NCBI GenBank assembly: GCA_005883365.1
Contig: VAXA01000037.1
Coordinates: forward strand, 1 to 13,881
Length of the DNA stretch: 13,881 bases
DNA from: Actinomycetota bacterium
GTDB lineage: Bacteria > Actinomycetota > Thermoleophilia > Gaiellales > Gaiellaceae
Direction of reading: 5' to 3'
Shown here: positions 13,534-13,881 of the stretch, piece after piece
How positions within the stretch are numbered: position 1 is the stretch's first letter
Layout of the letters: every line of letters begins with the position of its first letter
Translations under genes and position numbers: made by a program
The notes under the pieces: model-generated
Told to the model about the DNA's origin: nothing
Seen by the model: the letters and a program-made list of their open reading frames with translations, nothing else
Databases searched by the model: none

Positions 13534-13561
13534 TCCACAACGCCGTCACGGCGGTTGTGGA
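13534..13561. terminator. Hairpin after rplI (possible terminator), with DnaA-box-like arms
   Basis: TCCACAACGCCG (13534-13545) and CGGCGGTTGTGGA (13549-13561) pair with a TCA loop and one bulged base, 13 bp after the corrected rplI stop. There is no U-run, so termination would be of the weak actinobacterial type. The arms also hold TCCACA cores (CCGTCCACA at 13531-13539; reverse strand at 13556-13564) resembling DnaA boxes. Confidence 0.5.
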
Positions 13562-13668
13562 TCTGCATCGGAAGTTCCCGCTCAGAGCAGCCGATTCGTG
13601 CACAGGAGCGCCGTCCGGCGCGCCTGCAACGATGCCTGTTTCGCCTGCAAATGGCCAAAAATGACCTG

Positions 13669-13697
13669 TTCACAACGGACATACCCACACCTAGAAA
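13669..13697 (+). promoter_or_regulatory. Candidate sigma70-type promoter of dnaB
   Basis: TTCACA (13669-13674) and TAGAAA (13692-13697) are separated by 17 bp, close to TTGACA and TATAAT, in the least G+C-rich stretch of the window. Transcription would begin about 25-30 bp before the dnaB ATG. This suggests dnaB has its own promoter although it follows rplI. Match made by eye. Confidence 0.45.
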
Positions 13698-13712
13698 CCC
13701 GGCCGGCCGGGT
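13697..13712. repeat. 16-bp perfect palindrome upstream of dnaB
   Basis: ACCCGGCCGGCCGGGT is a perfect palindrome 17 bp before the dnaB ATG, at or just after the expected transcription start. It could be an operator or fold in the leader; in DNA this G+C-rich a chance palindrome is also plausible. Confidence 0.5.
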
Positions 13713-13728
13713 GGTGGAATCGAGACGC

Positions 13729-13881
13729 ATGACGCTCGCTCCCGTTCCGACCCCGGCTGCCGTCCCGGGCGACGTCCCCCCGCAAAACCTCGAAGCCGAG
13801 GAGTCGGTTCTCGGCGCGATGATGATCTCGCCGGGCGCGATCGCGGCCGTCAGCGAGATCCTCGACGCGGGCGACTTCTAC
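13729..13881 (+). CDS. dnaB: Replicative DNA helicase DnaB (N-terminus, runs off window)
   Basis: The first 51 residues of the hexameric replicative helicase that unwinds DNA ahead of the fork. After a Pro/Ala-rich start (MTLAPVPTPAAVPGD) comes the highly conserved N-terminal block PPQNLEAEESVLGAMMIS, then AIAAVSEILDAGDFY, characteristic of the DnaB N-terminal domain that contacts primase. The start ATG at 13729 is the only sensible one. It follows rplI after about 207 bp containing a hairpin, a likely promoter and a palindrome, so it may be a separate transcription unit. Gene order rplI-dnaB is a common actinobacterial arrangement, often near oriC. Confidence 0.95.
   Translation, partial: MTLAPVPTPAAVPGDVPPQNLEAEESVLGAMMISPGAIAAVSEILDAGDFY

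Noticed and set aside
13383..13664. Literal rplI reading frame ending in a Cys/Arg-rich tail
   Set aside because: Composition is unlike ribosomal protein tails here, it runs through the hairpin after the operon, and the alternative frame gives a coherent acidic tail with its own stop at 13521.
1..13881. CRISPR array, insertion sequence or integrase/attachment site
   Set aside because: No spaced direct repeats, transposase or recombinase motifs, or terminal inverted repeats were seen.
1..13881. A selenoprotein gene with in-frame UGA inside the window
   Set aside because: None of the recognised proteins has a conserved Cys/Sec position interrupted by TGA with coding sequence resuming in the same frame. 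The hyuA break is a frame change, not an in-frame UGA.

Overview
The window is 13.9 kb of very G+C-rich DNA (about 70 % by eye), densely coded, with many ATGA-type overlaps and several GTG starts. The order rpsF-ssb-rpsR-rplI-dnaB at the right end and the codon style suggest a high-G+C actinobacterium. My impression is the Thermoleophilia (Gaiellales/Solirubrobacterales), but that lineage call is inference from gene style, not a search result.

Layout. (1) 1-5823, plus strand: a tightly packed run made of the end of moaE, an integral-membrane M50 (site-2-type) protease, a LOG-family nucleotide-binding protein, selA, a class-I O-methyltransferase, selB and a small SnoaL/NTF2-like protein. Most junctions overlap, so this reads as one operon. 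SelA makes Sec-tRNA from Ser-tRNA and SelB delivers it to UGA codons. MoaE belongs to molybdopterin synthesis, which fits an organism with Mo/Sec enzymes such as formate dehydrogenase, although none is in the window. (2) 5759-9875, minus strand: a catabolic operon hyuA-hyuB-nitrilase (ATP-dependent hydantoinase/oxoprolinase-type subunits plus a C-N hydrolase). hyuA is broken by a frameshift, apparently with loss of about 30 codons. (3) 9895-10971, plus strand: a HAD-family phosphatase/phosphomutase and a cupin. (4) 10989-11246, plus strand: a tRNA-Sec-like element with UCA anticodon and long variable arm but no recognisable T arm, then a structured leader with two mutually exclusive hairpins, then a 33-codon TTG-start ORF for a lipoprotein-like peptide with an excellent ribosome-binding site. 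(5) 11249-11554, minus strand: a small membrane-anchored acidic protein. (6) 11669-13881, plus strand: rpsF, ssb, rpsR, rplI and the start of dnaB. In actinobacteria this cluster often lies near oriC. rplI carries a one-base frameshift in its C-terminal tail, and ssb lacks the usual first beta-strand.

Most interesting points. All three dedicated Sec-decoding functions (selA, selB and a selC-like RNA) lie within 10 kb, but selC looks defective at its 3' side and an unrelated methyltransferase sits between selA and selB. There is an unusual small RNA/peptide locus at 11093-11246. A TANNNT hexamer lies 6-8 nt upstream of many gene starts, which suggests leaderless transcription. Two frame lesions plus a tRNA lesion in one window also raise the possibility of assembly or sequencing error, which must be excluded first. 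No mobile element or CRISPR array is visible, and no gene-free stretch exceeds 300 bases.
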